Origin: Monoplex corrugatus
Taxonomy: Eukaryota; Mollusca; Gastropoda; Littorinimorpha; Ranellidae
Reading direction: 5' to 3'
NCBI GenBank assembly: GCA_030674185.1
Contig: CM060307.1
Coordinates: 33,189,696 to 33,253,695, forward strand
DNA: 64,000 nucleotides
The position numbers were made by a program, and so were the translations under genes. Positions 1 through 10,516 of this stretch are shown in pieces; within the stretch, counting starts at the first letter, position 1; every line of letters starts with the position of its first letter. The notes below the pieces were generated by a model. The model had not been told where the DNA came from and did not search any database. It saw nothing but the letters and a program-made list of their open reading frames with translations.

Positions 1-254
1 CCTGCCCCCCTTTCCCAAGAATGAAATGATTAGCTATAGCCATATTAACAGTGTGTTGAGTTGAAAAGATAGAAATAAGTGAAATTTAATAAGAAGGCTA
101 AGATCACTTTCCTTTGCCATCAAGTTTCATATGCCTTTTGATTTTAGAAGAAGGTAGTTCACTAGTGACTGTTTTTGTCATGAAGGCCATTTTGCTTCTG
201 TTACAGTAGCCTAACCAAAGTTGTGTGATTGAACTGAAAGCTTGCATCTGACAT

Positions 255-255
<1 letters not shown>

Positions 256-297
<42 letters not shown>
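256..297. repeat. (CA)n microsatellite
   Basis: An uninterrupted CA dinucleotide run of about 21 units. Open frames across it are artefacts of the repeat. Confidence 0.95.
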
Positions 298-298
<1 letters not shown>

Positions 299-597
299 GG
301 GAGAGAAAGGTAACAACCTACCTACCTACCTTTCTTAAAAAAGTGAGTGTCTAAATCAGTCATCAGTTTCCACACTTTTGCGTGTGAATCTTTCAGGAGT
401 CTGGAACCATAATTGTGGCTTAATTTCAAAGCTTTTTGTTGCTGGAAAGTACATAGTCTGTCTATTTGTTTTAAAGTTTTGCTCAGAAATCTTGAAATTT
501 TGCCACATTTGTATTACTGTATTCCAACAATATGTTTGTCCTGTTATAAGAGTCAGATTTATCTTTGTTTTGCTTCAGAGAAGCATTGCTGTCTGGC

Positions 598-1050
598 TGA
601 TGGTACAGTGTTGTACTGCTTGTTAAAGCAACAATAGATTTATTTTTATCAACTGAGAAATGGGCATACTGTTTAGAGCAGTAATGGATTTGGTGTGTTT
701 TACTGAGTAAAAGAGTGTTCTTTGCCGGATAGTAATAGATTTAATAAATAAGACACCATGAGCAGTGGTGGATTTGATGTTAATGCTGTGAAACAAGGCA
801 TACTGCTTTGTGCAGTAATGGGTTTAATCTAGTAATGTTACTGAGAAATGAAGCAATGGTAGATTTGGTATGTTAATTCTGAGAAACAATGCTTACTGCT
901 TTGTGCAGAAATGGGTTTAATCTGGTAATTCTATTGAGAAATGAAGCATGCTACTTTGAGCAGCAGTGGATGTATGCTAATTTTTTTTTCTGAAAAACAG
1001 TTTGTACTGCTTGTTATTTTGTTGTTGTTAAGTTTAAACAACAGCTGATT
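598..1050. repeat. degenerate tandem repeat, ~40-55 bp unit
   Basis: The phrases 'gcatactgctttg', 'gagcagtaatgg', 'atttgatgtgtta' and 'ctgagaaatgaag' recur in the same order six or seven times with drift in sequence and spacing. This looks like an old, decayed minisatellite. No coding potential is seen. Confidence 0.6.
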
Positions 1051-1251
1051 TCATTTGTTACATCTACTGCAGAACTATGGATACTGCTTAGAGAGAAAAA
1101 CAAATTAAGGCATGGTGATCGTTTTCTGCTGTGACCAAAGCGGATGACAGTGGAGAAAATCTTGCAAACTTATTTCCTTGTGTTTGTGTTGAATGTGAAG
1201 TGAACAGGATTGTATTTTTATCGCTGCTTAAGATCCCAACAGTTAGCCCTT

Positions 1252-1297
1252 TCACCCCCTTCACCTGCTGCTTGCAGGAACCAGGGTGAAGGGGTGA
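1252..1297. repeat. inverted repeat (hairpin)
   Basis: The arm TCACCCCCTTCACC (1252-1265) pairs with GGTGAAGGGGTGA (1285-1297) with one unpaired C, and a smaller CTGC/GCAG stem lies inside. There is no U-tract or coding context to call it a terminator. Confidence 0.6.
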
Positions 1298-1309
1298 GAG
1301 GATTGAGTA

Positions 1310-2100
1310 AGTGTCATGCTGTCTTTTGACACCTGTGAGGCCTTATTTAGTCGAGTCCATCTTGTCGTGACGAAAGTAGTTTGTGTTGATCCCCTCTGTG
1401 TGTGTCTGGTTGAGTTTGGTTTGGTTTTGGTCATAAATTTGATGTCTGGTTCTTTTTCCATGTTTATTTTGTTCTTGCCAAAGATCTATTGATTTGTCTT
1501 TGTGACTAGGTCTGTTACATCATAACAGTGTGTGGTTTACATTTGTTGTGATAGAATAAAGGTAACTGCTGAGGCAAGGGTGTTTTTTGTTTTGTTTTTA
1601 TTTTATGTCTTTTTTATTTTAATTGCCTAGATAAAAAATTGATCAAAATCTACACCAATATGATTATTTTGTGTGATCAATTGATGAACATATATATTTA
1701 AATGTGTATTTCTTGACTGAAAGAATTGAAAAGTTTCAGTGTCATCAAAATCATTTTGTCTTGTATTTCATAATGTTTGTCATAAATGAGACTTCACCAT
1801 GGATCTATTTCCTAATTCCTTTCTCTTTCTGTGCACCTCTATCAAAGCCAGCTGTGTGATTTTGTAGCTTTCCATTGCTTTTGTCTTTTCTACATGTGTA
1901 TCTTTCTTTGGCCTGTCAAGTGGTTACCATCTCCCAAACCGTTTCCTTTGCCAGCGTTCAGATCATTCCATTAGCCCCACCATAATCATGTCTTCTGTAC
2001 TTTTTTTTTGCCATATGGTTAGCCTAACCAGGAACATACTTGGTACAAGTTTGAATTGTGTCCCTGTTCGGGTTTCTGGAATGTAATGACACTTATGGAG
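1310..2100. other. gene-free AT-rich stretch
   Basis: No supported exon, RNA gene or repeat boundary is seen. A short AATAAA-type signal near 1556 lacks an associated reading frame. Confidence 0.5.
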
Positions 2101-2102
2101 GG

Positions 2103-2245
2103 TGGTAGGGTAGCATAGTGGTGAGAGCACTTGCTCCCAAAAGCTGAGGTTAAGCATATTCAAACATGGATGGGTGACTGTATTTTGGCTTTGTCTTGAA
2201 CACATGGCCCAGTCCACCCAACAGTATATAGGCACCTTCCCTCTG
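2103..2245 (+). mobile_element. tRNA-derived SINE relic (family A)
   Basis: The segment opens with an A-box-like 'tagcatagtggtgagagcac', followed by an anticodon-arm-like stretch with loop 'ctcccaa' (glycine-like). A weakened B box follows near 2145-2165, then a non-tRNA tail ending 'cagtatataggcacc'. A pol III SINE head fits this order. It is diverged and no second copy was found in the window. Confidence 0.5.
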
Positions 2246-2469
2246 TAGAGATGAGCTTGGTAGAGTAGGTAGGGGAAGAAAGCAGATGATACTAATCCCT
2301 CTCTCTCCTACAACCACCCCAGTTATTGGAAAACCTCAACTTTTTTTTTTTTTTATGTTATCAGTAAATGATTGTTGGCCGCCAGTTAATTGGTTATGGT
2401 CAGTCATGAACATTTCTTTTCTTTTTCATTCTCTTGTTTTTCTGTCTTTTTCAACATTTTTCGCTCTTT

Positions 2470-2790
2470 AGGAAATTTATGTGATGTGCACAAGCAGTTT
2501 TAGGTAATTTAGGCCTGTTTTAGTGTCCTTACATTTGTGTTCAGATATAAATGTTTTAATCCTCTGGTGATAAACTAGATGGAGTAATCAACACCAGACA
2601 TATCCTTAGGTGATGTGCACGATTGCATTGATATGTGTAACTTTTTCCCAGGTGATGTGCATGATTGCATTGATATGTGTAACTTTTTTCCAGATTTTTT
2701 TTTCTTTGGTGAGGTGTTGTGTACTTTTTGAGATGGTTATAGCCCTGGTATGGTTCTGCACAGTTGGCTGGGCTTTAAGCAACAGTAACA
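2470..2790 (-). repeat. R570 dispersed repeat, copy 1 (partial)
   Basis: The reverse complement reads 'taaagcccagccaactgtgc', then 'ccatatcagggctat'-like and 'acctaaaactgcttgtgc', the same order as plus-strand copies further along the window. A ~40-bp segment is duplicated in tandem at about 2612-2692. This is the only copy on the minus strand. Confidence 0.75.
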
Positions 2791-5690
2791 GTATTATTGT
2801 GACATTTTCATTGTGCCTACTGGTTATTGGATTTTTTTGTGTAGAATATCTTTTTATGACTCCAGACATTTCCATAATGCAGTCCTTGAGACACTTCTGT
2901 ACTTGTATGCCTGGGTTGTGAAATTCTAGACTTAGAATGGGCACTTGCTGCCTGTTCTGTAGTAGTTTTTGCCTTTTGGGTATCAAATTCATGCTTTTGT
3001 ACTGTGCTGTAATAAAATTACCAAAGTTTTTGAAATTTACCTTTGTAATTTGATTTTTGCCTTTTTTTTTTTATCTCTTGAGTTTACTGGTGTAGTTATT
3101 TCCATCCTCTCATGGATTGAATATTGGTGTTTTATTATGTTGTGTTAGATTTGATTATGGATAAATAGATATGAAAGTAAAATATATAAATGTAAAAGAA
3201 TTCTCATAAAAGCACAAAAAATACATAAATATAAAAATGCTGACAAGGAAGAAATCTGCAGATCAACAGAACTTTAAATGAAACTGTAAATGAATGGTCT
3301 GATAAATAGATTTGTTCAGTCTGTAAATGACATTTAGATTCATAAAAAGAAAACAAGGTTGACAGATATTGGTGCAAAAGCTTAGAAACCCAGTAAGACA
3401 TAAGGATTTTTTTAAGTTACAGGGCTGACATTTAGTTTTTAGTATGATCAAGCCAAAGCTTCGTAGATAATCAAGTGCAAAGGGTTTTTCCCCCCACTTA
3501 TATACCCTTTTGATTTTGTGTTGAAGTATTCAGGTGTGTGCTGTAGTCTTTGCTGTGCAGAAACATTTATCTCCCTACTGTCTTTGAACAAAATATTTGG
3601 TGAGGTTATTTGATACTGTATGAAAAAGAAAAACGTATTTAGAAAGGAACTGTAATAATTTCACTTATTCTTGCAACAATAGATAACTTTGAAGAATTGC
3701 TGGTCATGGGGAAATAAACAGAAGAGCAAAAGTTAAGTGAATATAGATCAAACTCACACATGCATGCGCTGTGCGCACCACACACACTGAGAGCGCGCAC
3801 ACACACGTCCATGTGTACAATAGGTATGATTTAATTATATAAATTATTCATTTCATATTAAATATCCTATTGTTTTCCTGTAAAATGGATTGTTTACTTC
3901 ATTTTTGCATTTTGCAAATGTATTCAATCATACCGGCTTTGTAGTGTTTGGAGGCAGACGAATACCAAATCACTTGAAGTAATTTTATCATTTTCAGATT
4001 CTGCTCAATCATTTTACAGAAGCAAATGTAGCCTTTTGCCCCAGTCAGTAACATGCTTTTTCTTCTCCTGAAAATGTTTCCAAAGTGTGTTACTTCACAT
4101 AAAAGAATAATTCCAGATATTTTGCCTTCACTTTATTTCCACAATTGTCCTGTAGGCCTAATGTCTGGCTTCAATTTTAGAAATGGGAAATACAAGAATA
4201 CGTTGTCATTAAGGAAACAAGACGGGGAACAAATTTTTTTCAGATATAATATGGTGTTTTGATGTCATAAGCACTAACATTAAAATTAGTAGGGGTGTTA
4301 GCAGCAATTATTCTTCCAGATAACTTTAATTAGTTGACATACTAGTGGACACATTTTTGTAGTTATATTCTGCACTCTATCGTCAGACTTCAGTGATTGT
4401 GTTCTTTCCTCCTGACTTTCTTTTTTTCTCTTTTATTTATTATTTAGTTACAGGGTTTTTTTATTGCATGTTTTTCTCTCAATTACATTTGTTAGTGATA
4501 ATATAAAATGCATCCTGTCATGTAGAGCCTGCTAGGGTTAGGGTTGTTGATTTGATATTTTACACCAATTATGATTGCACGTAAATCCAAACGGTCCACA
4601 TCAAAATATAATTGGTACCAAAAAAAAAAAAAATGGTTTGGGAATAACATGATGTATCAAATAATAATTTGATGCCGGCATGGACTGATCGCAATCAAAA
4701 GTGCACTAACACACACACAGAGGAGAGGGGTATTGCTGGGTCTAATATTAATGTACTATAAATGTAGTTTATCAAGAACACCAACAGACAATACCATGAA
4801 ATCAGGAAATAAGTGAATAAGCAAAACGAAAGTTTCACCAATACTTTCCTGTACAAACCACACAAGAAAAAACACACTTGTATATTTATGCATGCACTTG
4901 ACACACCCACCCACACCACATGCTCACGCATACTAGTTGCAACATGACTGTACTTAAAAAAAGTTACAAGTAATATTTATCTATGCAATTTTGTTGAAGT
5001 TCTGAAAGAGATGTTTTGTGCTTTGACAAATAAAGGGACAGGTGATTTACTCCATGCTGGGGCTCCCCATATAAAAAAGGATGACTTCTTTTTGTGAGTA
5101 GGTAGAGAAATAGCAGAGGACACTCCTTGAGACCTTAGAGCTTTTGAAGGACAAGAGGATTTCTGGACATATATGTTGGCATGGTTATTCGCAACACATT
5201 TATTCCTTCCCCCCTTCATTCCTCCATTTGCTTGCTGTGGATAGTTGAGTGCTTACAGCTTTTTGTTGTGATGGTTTTTATGTGGCTGTGTTGTGGTGTG
5301 TGTGTATGTCATTTCAACATTGTTGTTGTTTCAGCATATTGTGGTTGTTGTAGTACAAGTCCCCTCTGCTGATGTAGTTGCTGCCTCCGTCCCCCAAACC
5401 CCTCTTTCAATCCCAATTTCCCCCTACCCCACCCCCCAGTATCCTGAATTATGTTTGTCCTCTCATTGTAGTGAATGTTGTTTTTTGGGTGGACTGCAGA
5501 ATTGTGTGCAGCAGATTGCAGCACAGCATTTCACCGTTTAATCATTTTGTACACGAGAAAGCGACTATGAAATCTCTGCAACAACAAAACATACTGACCA
5601 ATGTCCAGTGCTTGGAAAAATAATTCTTGTACAAGAATAAAGCTATTTCACTGTGTGGGGTTTGAGCGTATTCTGTGTGTGTGTGTGTGT
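2790..5690. other. gene-free stretch
   Basis: Non-coding sequence with A/T runs, a short CA-rich patch near 3760-3805 and a (GT)n(GA)n patch near 5671-5705. The longest frames are under 85 codons and have no recognisable composition or motif. An AATAAA at about 5635 has no supported gene before it. Confidence 0.45.
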
Positions 5691-5749
5691 GAGAGAGAGA
5701 AAGAGATATAGATTCATGTAATGCATGTAAATGTGTTGTCTATGTATCC

Positions 5750-5960
5750 ACTGGTTTTATTACTTTCTCGCCTATTGGCGTCACCGGGTTCAGTGTAGGC
5801 AGATGCACTCTGTGACACTACCACCCACTTCCAAATGGCTCTGTCTCGACTTTTGTGGACAATTTTTTGAAGATTTAGACTACTGATGTTGGTTATGTTC
5901 TCGAAGTATGATATTGGAGATCTGTCTTTCTTCCTTTTTGCCTCGTTTTTCCTCAAAAAA
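5750..5960 (-). pseudogene. LINE reverse-transcriptase-type C-terminal remnant
   Basis: The minus-strand frame contains 'IVHKSRDRAIWKWVVV' followed by a short serine/alanine stretch and a glycine-aspartate turn. This resembles the 'RDRxxWR' tail near the end of RTE/Jockey-type retrotransposon polyproteins. It is short, has no reverse-transcriptase core attached, and may belong to a different copy from the LINE at 6.1-7.6 kb. The assignment rests on this tail motif alone. Confidence 0.35.
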
Positions 5961-6324
5961 TGGTTGCCCCGAGGTCGTGTTCTTGCTACTTTGTGTCACT
6001 AAAAGAACGCACATAAAATAGACCCATGTGCTGGTTAAATTGCTGCAGCATAATTCCTAGCCAAATTTTTATGGAGACTTTCGAGGGCTCGAATCCTAGA
6101 TGGTGATGGACTCGTACATTGATCCAGTGGATGAGTAGGCCTGCTGGTACTTCATTGCCTCGTATAGGTCTTTATGCGGGATTTAAGACCAATCCTGGAG
6201 GCACATGTTCTTCCATAGGTGCTGCATGGGAAGGGGCCCTGCAGCCTTGGTTCTGGTTCTGCTTGTTCCTCTTCTGTTGGATATCAGCTGTTTAACGCTG
6301 CTCAGATGTGATTCTGCGTTGAGC

Positions 6325-6858
6325 ACACTGCCATTGTCAGTATATACTTTTGCATTATGCCCCAAGTACATTGCTGTTGCCAGTATATACTTTTGCATTA
6401 TGCCCCAAGTACATTGCTGTTGCCAGTATATACTTTTGCATTATGCCCCGAGCACACTGCTGTTGTCAGTATATACTTTTGCATTATGCCCCGAGCACAC
6501 TGCTGTTGCCAGTATATACTTTAGCATATACTTTTGCATTATGCCCCGAGTACATTGCTGTTGTCAGTATATACTTTTGCATTATGCCCCGAGCACACTG
6601 CTGTTGCCAGTATATACTTTAGCATATACTTTTGCATTATGCCCCGAGTACATTGCTGTTGTCAGTATATACTTTTGCATTATGCCCCGAGCACACTGCT
6701 GTTGCCAGTATATACTTTAGCATATACTTTTGCATTATGTCCCGAGTACATTGCTGTTGCCAGTATATACTTTTGCATTATGCCCCGAGTACATTGCTGT
6801 TGTCAGTATATACTTTTGCATTATGCTCTGAGTACATTGCTGTTGTCAGTATATAGGC
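6325..6858. repeat. 43-bp minisatellite (with 98-bp dimers)
   Basis: About twelve copies of a unit containing 'cagtatatacttttgcatta' and 'ccgagtacattgctgttg'. Some copies carry a 12-bp insertion ('ttagcatatact'), giving a 43+55 = 98-bp dimer repeated three times. It lies between two parts of a minus-strand LINE remnant, so it probably expanded inside the former coding sequence. Frames of 70-170 codons here are repeat artefacts. Confidence 0.85.
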
Positions 6859-7138
6859 TACTTTTGTAAATACCTTCATAGTTGGTGGTGCTGATGACAC
6901 TGCTCATGAGGTGTGCCTTCAAAGCATACTTGTATCTTCTGATTTTCAATGAACTCAATATCCTCCCCTCTAGAAAAGCATCTTTAAGATGTTTGTCTTC
7001 CATACAAACACTGTGCCTTGTACAATGAAGCTGGCATTACAGGAACAGAAATTATGTATTTGGCAAATCACACTTCTTCAAAATGTGAAGGTTGGACACT
7101 GGATCTTGCCACATGATATTGCAGATCTTGTGCAGACA

Positions 7139-7207
7139 ACTTTGGTGGAACCATTTCAGCTGTTCAGTGTTTTTTCACTTTGGTGGAACCATTTCAGCTG
7201 TTCAACG
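7139..7207. repeat. 38-bp tandem duplication
   Basis: 'actttggtggaaccatttca' and the following 'gctgttca' occur twice in a row inside the LINE remnant. Confidence 0.85.
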
Positions 7208-7934
7208 TGTTTTCAGTAGAAAGTTCAGATCTAGCAGCAGTACAGCAAGACGACTGCTCTGTAGACGGCAATTTTTGTGACGAATCTGTTACCATGGTTT
7301 TGTCACCTCTTTTAACCTTCCAAAGGCACACCAAACCTTGGAGAAGCACAGCGCCTCTTCAGCATCAAGAGATCCATTGCTGCTCACTGTACCACCCAAG
7401 TAGCAGAATTTGTTTACAGTCTTATCTGGTGACAATCGTAAGTGGTGAATTGCAAGAAGCCTGAGGTGAAACATACCCCATATCTTGCAAAGGCTAATTA
7501 TAAGGCTGAAACATTTGCAAGTTGTAGCAGATCTGTCAGTGATGTACTGAATGTTCTCGTGTGAATGTGCAGCCAGCGCACAGTTGTCTGTGAAGTGAAA
7601 TTCCCGCAAGATGGCTTTGAGCACATGGGTTTTGGCCAAGGACTACTCTAACCAGGACTGGCACAGGCAGATTCCTGACCCTGCTAGCGGGGGCCATTGA
7701 TGTTCTTTTAATCTAACCATTTCTACTTGACAAAATTGTCATTTAAGACTCATTTTGTATACTATTAATGATTACACGCTTTTATCTAATAAAAAAGATT
7801 GATTTTAAAAGCTATTTTATGCTTTGAAACGGCACCTTCACTCAGACACAAGTATTGTGAGTGGTCACTGTACAGAAACATTTGATATTTGTTTTTCAAC
7901 CTTTTGTCTGTAGATCTATATAGTCTAGACATGC

Positions 7935-8046
7935 ATGCAAGCAAACAAACAGACAAACAAACATACCAAAATACAGACAGACAGACAGACAAACAAACAT
8001 ACCAAAATACAGACAGACAGACAGACAAACAAACATACCAAAATAC
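7935..8046. repeat. (CAGA/CAAA)-rich 36-bp tandem repeat
   Basis: Three copies of a unit made of (acag)n, 'acaaacaaacataccaaaat'. It directly follows the stop codon of the P-type transposase when read on the minus strand. Confidence 0.9.
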
Positions 8047-8051
8047 AGCAA

Positions 8052-9650
8052 CTAGTCAGCAAGTCGGGCCTTCTTCACAGAGGTTTGGAGGAGGACTGCG
8101 TTCTTCTCTTGGTCTTTTTCAAGGTTGTGGATGCCATTCAGGAGAACATTGGCCAAATGACGGAACATCTTGGGACTGTCAATGTCAATCGCGCTGAAGC
8201 TGGCCACCGTCGACAGGACCTCCATCAGTCTCTTCCGGCAGCATGCACGGTGACGGGCCCTCTTGGTGAAACAAACTCCACTTCTGACAAGTTGGAAGGT
8301 GGAGACATGTGGAGTTGTCAGGGAACCTCTCGAGACAGTCTCGATGAAGTCTTTCACATCACTGGCGACAAGTGGTTCCTCCTCACTGAATGTCACTTCA
8401 CCCACACACTTCATCTCAAGCCAGCCCGCCACATACGCCGCACTGCTCTCTTCACTTGGAGTTAGTGTCACCTCACCAATACACTTTTCAACAGCAGCTG
8501 CATCCTCCATGGTGATGGCAGTTCCAAGGCAGGTGTGCTGCTTGGGCTCCGGCTGGACCTCGATGGACTGGAGGTAGGAGGCGGCAAATCTGGTGAGGCG
8601 ATGTCTACATGCAGATACAACATCCCCTGTTGTCATGAAATTGTTCGCTCCAGTGGATTGACGGTAGACAGCGAACTCCCCCTCCAGCCGATCACTCTGG
8701 ATCTCTCGAAGCAGGACGTACTTGAAATCTGCACTTTCGAGTAGGTAGCGGCAGACGGCAATCAGCCCCTGCATCGTCTGCACCAGAGCCTTCTTCGTGT
8801 CATGAGTGAGGCACTGAACGCGACTTGCACCATGCCCAGAGGCTGCCCCCTGGAAAACTGCCAGGAATGTCTGAAGACTGGTCGACTTGTCATCCTGGAC
8901 AGCTCGATGGGGATCCTTCATGCGCTGGTCCTGCCCTTTACCCGACACATTCACTACGTTCCACCAGTCGAGGATGGTCTGGATGAAGTCGGCAGTGTCG
9001 TGGCATCCTTTCAGTCGCAACGCAGCCACAACCTTGTCGTTGAACACCCTCAAGACATGCTGCACATTCTGTAGTTGCAACCTTGAGGGGTTCACTGCAG
9101 ACTGCGTGAGGGGCGTGGTCTTCAGAACGCTGTCTTTCTCCACCTCGTACAGTTCTCTCACATCAGCAAATGATCCTGTGTGACACCCGATGGTTAGTTT
9201 TTGACACTTTTCGCTGATCCAGTTGTTCCGGATGCTCTTCAGGAGATGCACAGTGTCAAAAAGGAGGAACCAGGCACGCTCGTTCTCAAGTGGATGCTTG
9301 GCTACTGCACTGGAATCAACCGGCCGGTCAAATGACTTGCAGTACTGCTGATTGATCTTGTGGTTGTCTGTGATGGACCCGATGACACGCCCGCCCGATT
9401 TCTCAACAGCGACTGCCGCTTCCATGACCCGTGCAAACTGGTATGCAGATGTCAGCTTGTGTACAGGTGTCACAGAAACCATGAGACTGGGCCCCTTGTG
9501 TAGCGCCTTCATCATGATGCAGAGCATGGAGGTGGCCCTGCAGTCTGGGTTGTTGTCAGCCATCCCACTCAACACTCCCCCAGCAAACGCAACAGTCGGC
9601 CGAATCTGGACTTCATCCACCAACAGGAAAACATTCTTCTGCTGTGGCAT
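8052..9650 (-). CDS. P-element/THAP9-like transposase, catalytic exon
   Basis: A long open minus-strand exon of about 530 codons. It encodes the RNase H-like catalytic part of a P-element-type transposase, which acts in the nucleus to cut and join element ends. Near the start 'VFLLVDEVQIRP' matches the first catalytic Asp motif. 'VIGSITDNHKINQQYCKSF' matches the second Asp region, and 'LLFDTVHLLKSIRNNW' is the family's hallmark 'FD-xH-LK-IRNN' block. A long insert and an 'AAYVAGWL' motif near the C-terminus complete the family pattern. The exon starts just after 'ttattcttttgcag' (AG at 9651-9652), a strong acceptor. No stop or frameshift is seen inside. The annotated end is the TAG stop beside the CAGA repeat. 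Terminal inverted repeats were not located, so whether this is a mobile or a domesticated copy is open. Confidence 0.85.
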   Translation of the reverse strand: MPQQKNVFLLVDEVQIRPTVAFAGGVLSGMADNNPDCRATSMLCIMMKALHKGPSLMVSVTPVHKLTSAYQFARVMEAAVAVEKSGGRVIGSITDNHKINQQYCKSFDRPVDSSAVAKHPLENERAWFLLFDTVHLLKSIRNNWISEKCQKLTIGCHTGSFADVRELYEVEKDSVLKTTPLTQSAVNPSRLQLQNVQHVLRVFNDKVVAALRLKGCHDTADFIQTILDWWNVVNVSGKGQDQRMKDPHRAVQDDKSTSLQTFLAVFQGAASGHGASRVQCLTHDTKKALVQTMQGLIAVCRYLLESADFKYVLLREIQSDRLEGEFAVYRQSTGANNFMTTGDVVSACRHRLTRFAASYLQSIEVQPEPKQHTCLGTAITMEDAAAVEKCIGEVTLTPSEESSAAYVAGWLEMKCVGEVTFSEEEPLVASDVKDFIETVSRGSLTTPHVSTFQLVRSGVCFTKRARHRACCRKRLMEVLSTVASFSAIDIDSPKMFRHLANVLLNGIHNLEKDQEKNAVLLQTSVKKARLAD

Positions 9651-9723
9651 CTGCAAAAGAATAAGAATAAGATGACTTTATTGCCTGTATACACAGAGAA
9701 AGTTTACTTTTGGCTTGCACAAA

Positions 9724-9945
9724 TAGGGGTTGCCAAATTCTGAAATTTCTGGTCGCCAATGGGGCAACCATCTTCAAGAAATTACTCGCCCCACCCAAAT
9801 TTAACTCGCCCATGGAATCATGCCATAATATTTTATTTTCATAATTTTTACTCGCCAGTGGGGCAACCACTAACACGACTTTCACTCGCCCTGCCATTTT
9901 TTCAGTCGCCATGGCGTGTTGGGCGACCGTATTTGGCAAGCCTTG
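9724..9945. mobile_element. MITE-1, TCGCC-rich, in intron
   Basis: Imperfect terminal inverted repeats: 'taggggttgccaaat' on the left and the complement of 'atttggcaagccttg' on the right. The inside repeats the pentamer TCGCC about seven times counting both strands, often as ACTCGCC followed by A or C. No target duplication is clear. No coding capacity. Confidence 0.6.
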
Positions 9946-10145
9946 ACATACAATAAAACAAACATTAAATATCATCACAGATTGGCTGAATGCAAGAAAA
10001 TATAAAATTATCATAGATAACTTGACTTAAAAACAATAAATTTAGATCACCGGGAAACCCATTATGAATGTGTACACCACAACAGGGCATAAAACAATAT
10101 AAATTAATTATAAAAGAGAATATAATAATATAATATATATATAAA

Positions 10146-10490
10146 CAGGGCTGGCCCTTCACACCAAAGAGCTACTCGCCAAAAACTAAGCCAACTCGCC
10201 AGAAAATGGCTGAGTACTTACACACTTTTATACGGGTAAAACTTTGTTTTATTCAATGGCATTGGTTAGCAATAACAACAGCAAATAAAACAACAATGAA
10301 AAGACTAGGAAAGAAGTGTTAAAATGTTTTTAAATCTGAATGGGATTTCCAGTTGAATCTTAGGATTGATCTTCAGGACAAGTTCGCAAAATTTGTACTC
10401 GTCAAAATGGCGAGTTAAATGGCAATTTCACTCGCCAAAATTGTGTTTTACTCGCCATGTCGAATAAAAAAGGGGGAAGGGCCAGCCATG
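10146..10490. mobile_element. MITE-2, ACTCGCC-rich, in intron
   Basis: Terminal inverted repeats CAGGGCTGGCCCTTC and GAAGGGCCAGCCATG differ at one position. The flanks give a possible 6-bp duplication, TATAAA, on both sides. ACTCGCC(A) recurs five or six times counting both strands, the same motif as in MITE-1. CA...TG termini with subterminal motif repeats suggest a hAT-like non-autonomous element; this is inference. Confidence 0.7.
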
Positions 10491-10516
10491 TATAAATTAA
10501 TAATACTTTAACTTAC

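Larger units (their letters stand above)
6140..7640 (-). pseudogene. degenerate non-LTR retrotransposon (LINE) ORF2 3' half
   Basis: Minus-strand pieces appear in LINE order. At 7640-7480 there is a reverse-transcriptase YADD-box-like 'FTDNCALAAHS'. At 7400-7300 'KFCYLGGTVSSNGSLDAE' matches the conserved 'F-YLGS-VS-DGSLDAE' region. At 7220-7080 'HVEQLKWFHQSCLHKI' and 'IMWQDPVSNLHIL' match the region after the polymerase. At 6950-6900 'RRYKYALKAHL' follows, and near 6240-6190 a 'CASRIGLKS' zinc-knuckle-like end. Stops and frameshifts occur throughout. A 38-bp tandem duplication interrupts it near 7139-7207, and a 43-bp minisatellite fills 6325-6858. It is dead. The clade (RTE- or Jockey-like) is not resolved. 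Confidence 0.7.
9651..10516 (-). other. GT-AG intron of the P-type transposase, carrying two MITEs
   Basis: The donor reads ATG|GTAAGT (GT at 10515-10516) and the acceptor is TTTTGCAG at 9651-9658. Splicing joins 'TFEKM' to 'MPQQKNVFLL' in frame. The 866-bp intron is largely made of two small inverted-repeat elements. Confidence 0.75.

Noticed and set aside
4535..4555. Telomere-like 'agggttagggtt'
   Set aside because: Only about two units; no array, so chance or a trace at most.
6205..6869. Open frames of 90-171 codons rich in Cys, Tyr and Leu
   Set aside because: They are translations of the 43-bp minisatellite in several frames; none is supported as a gene.
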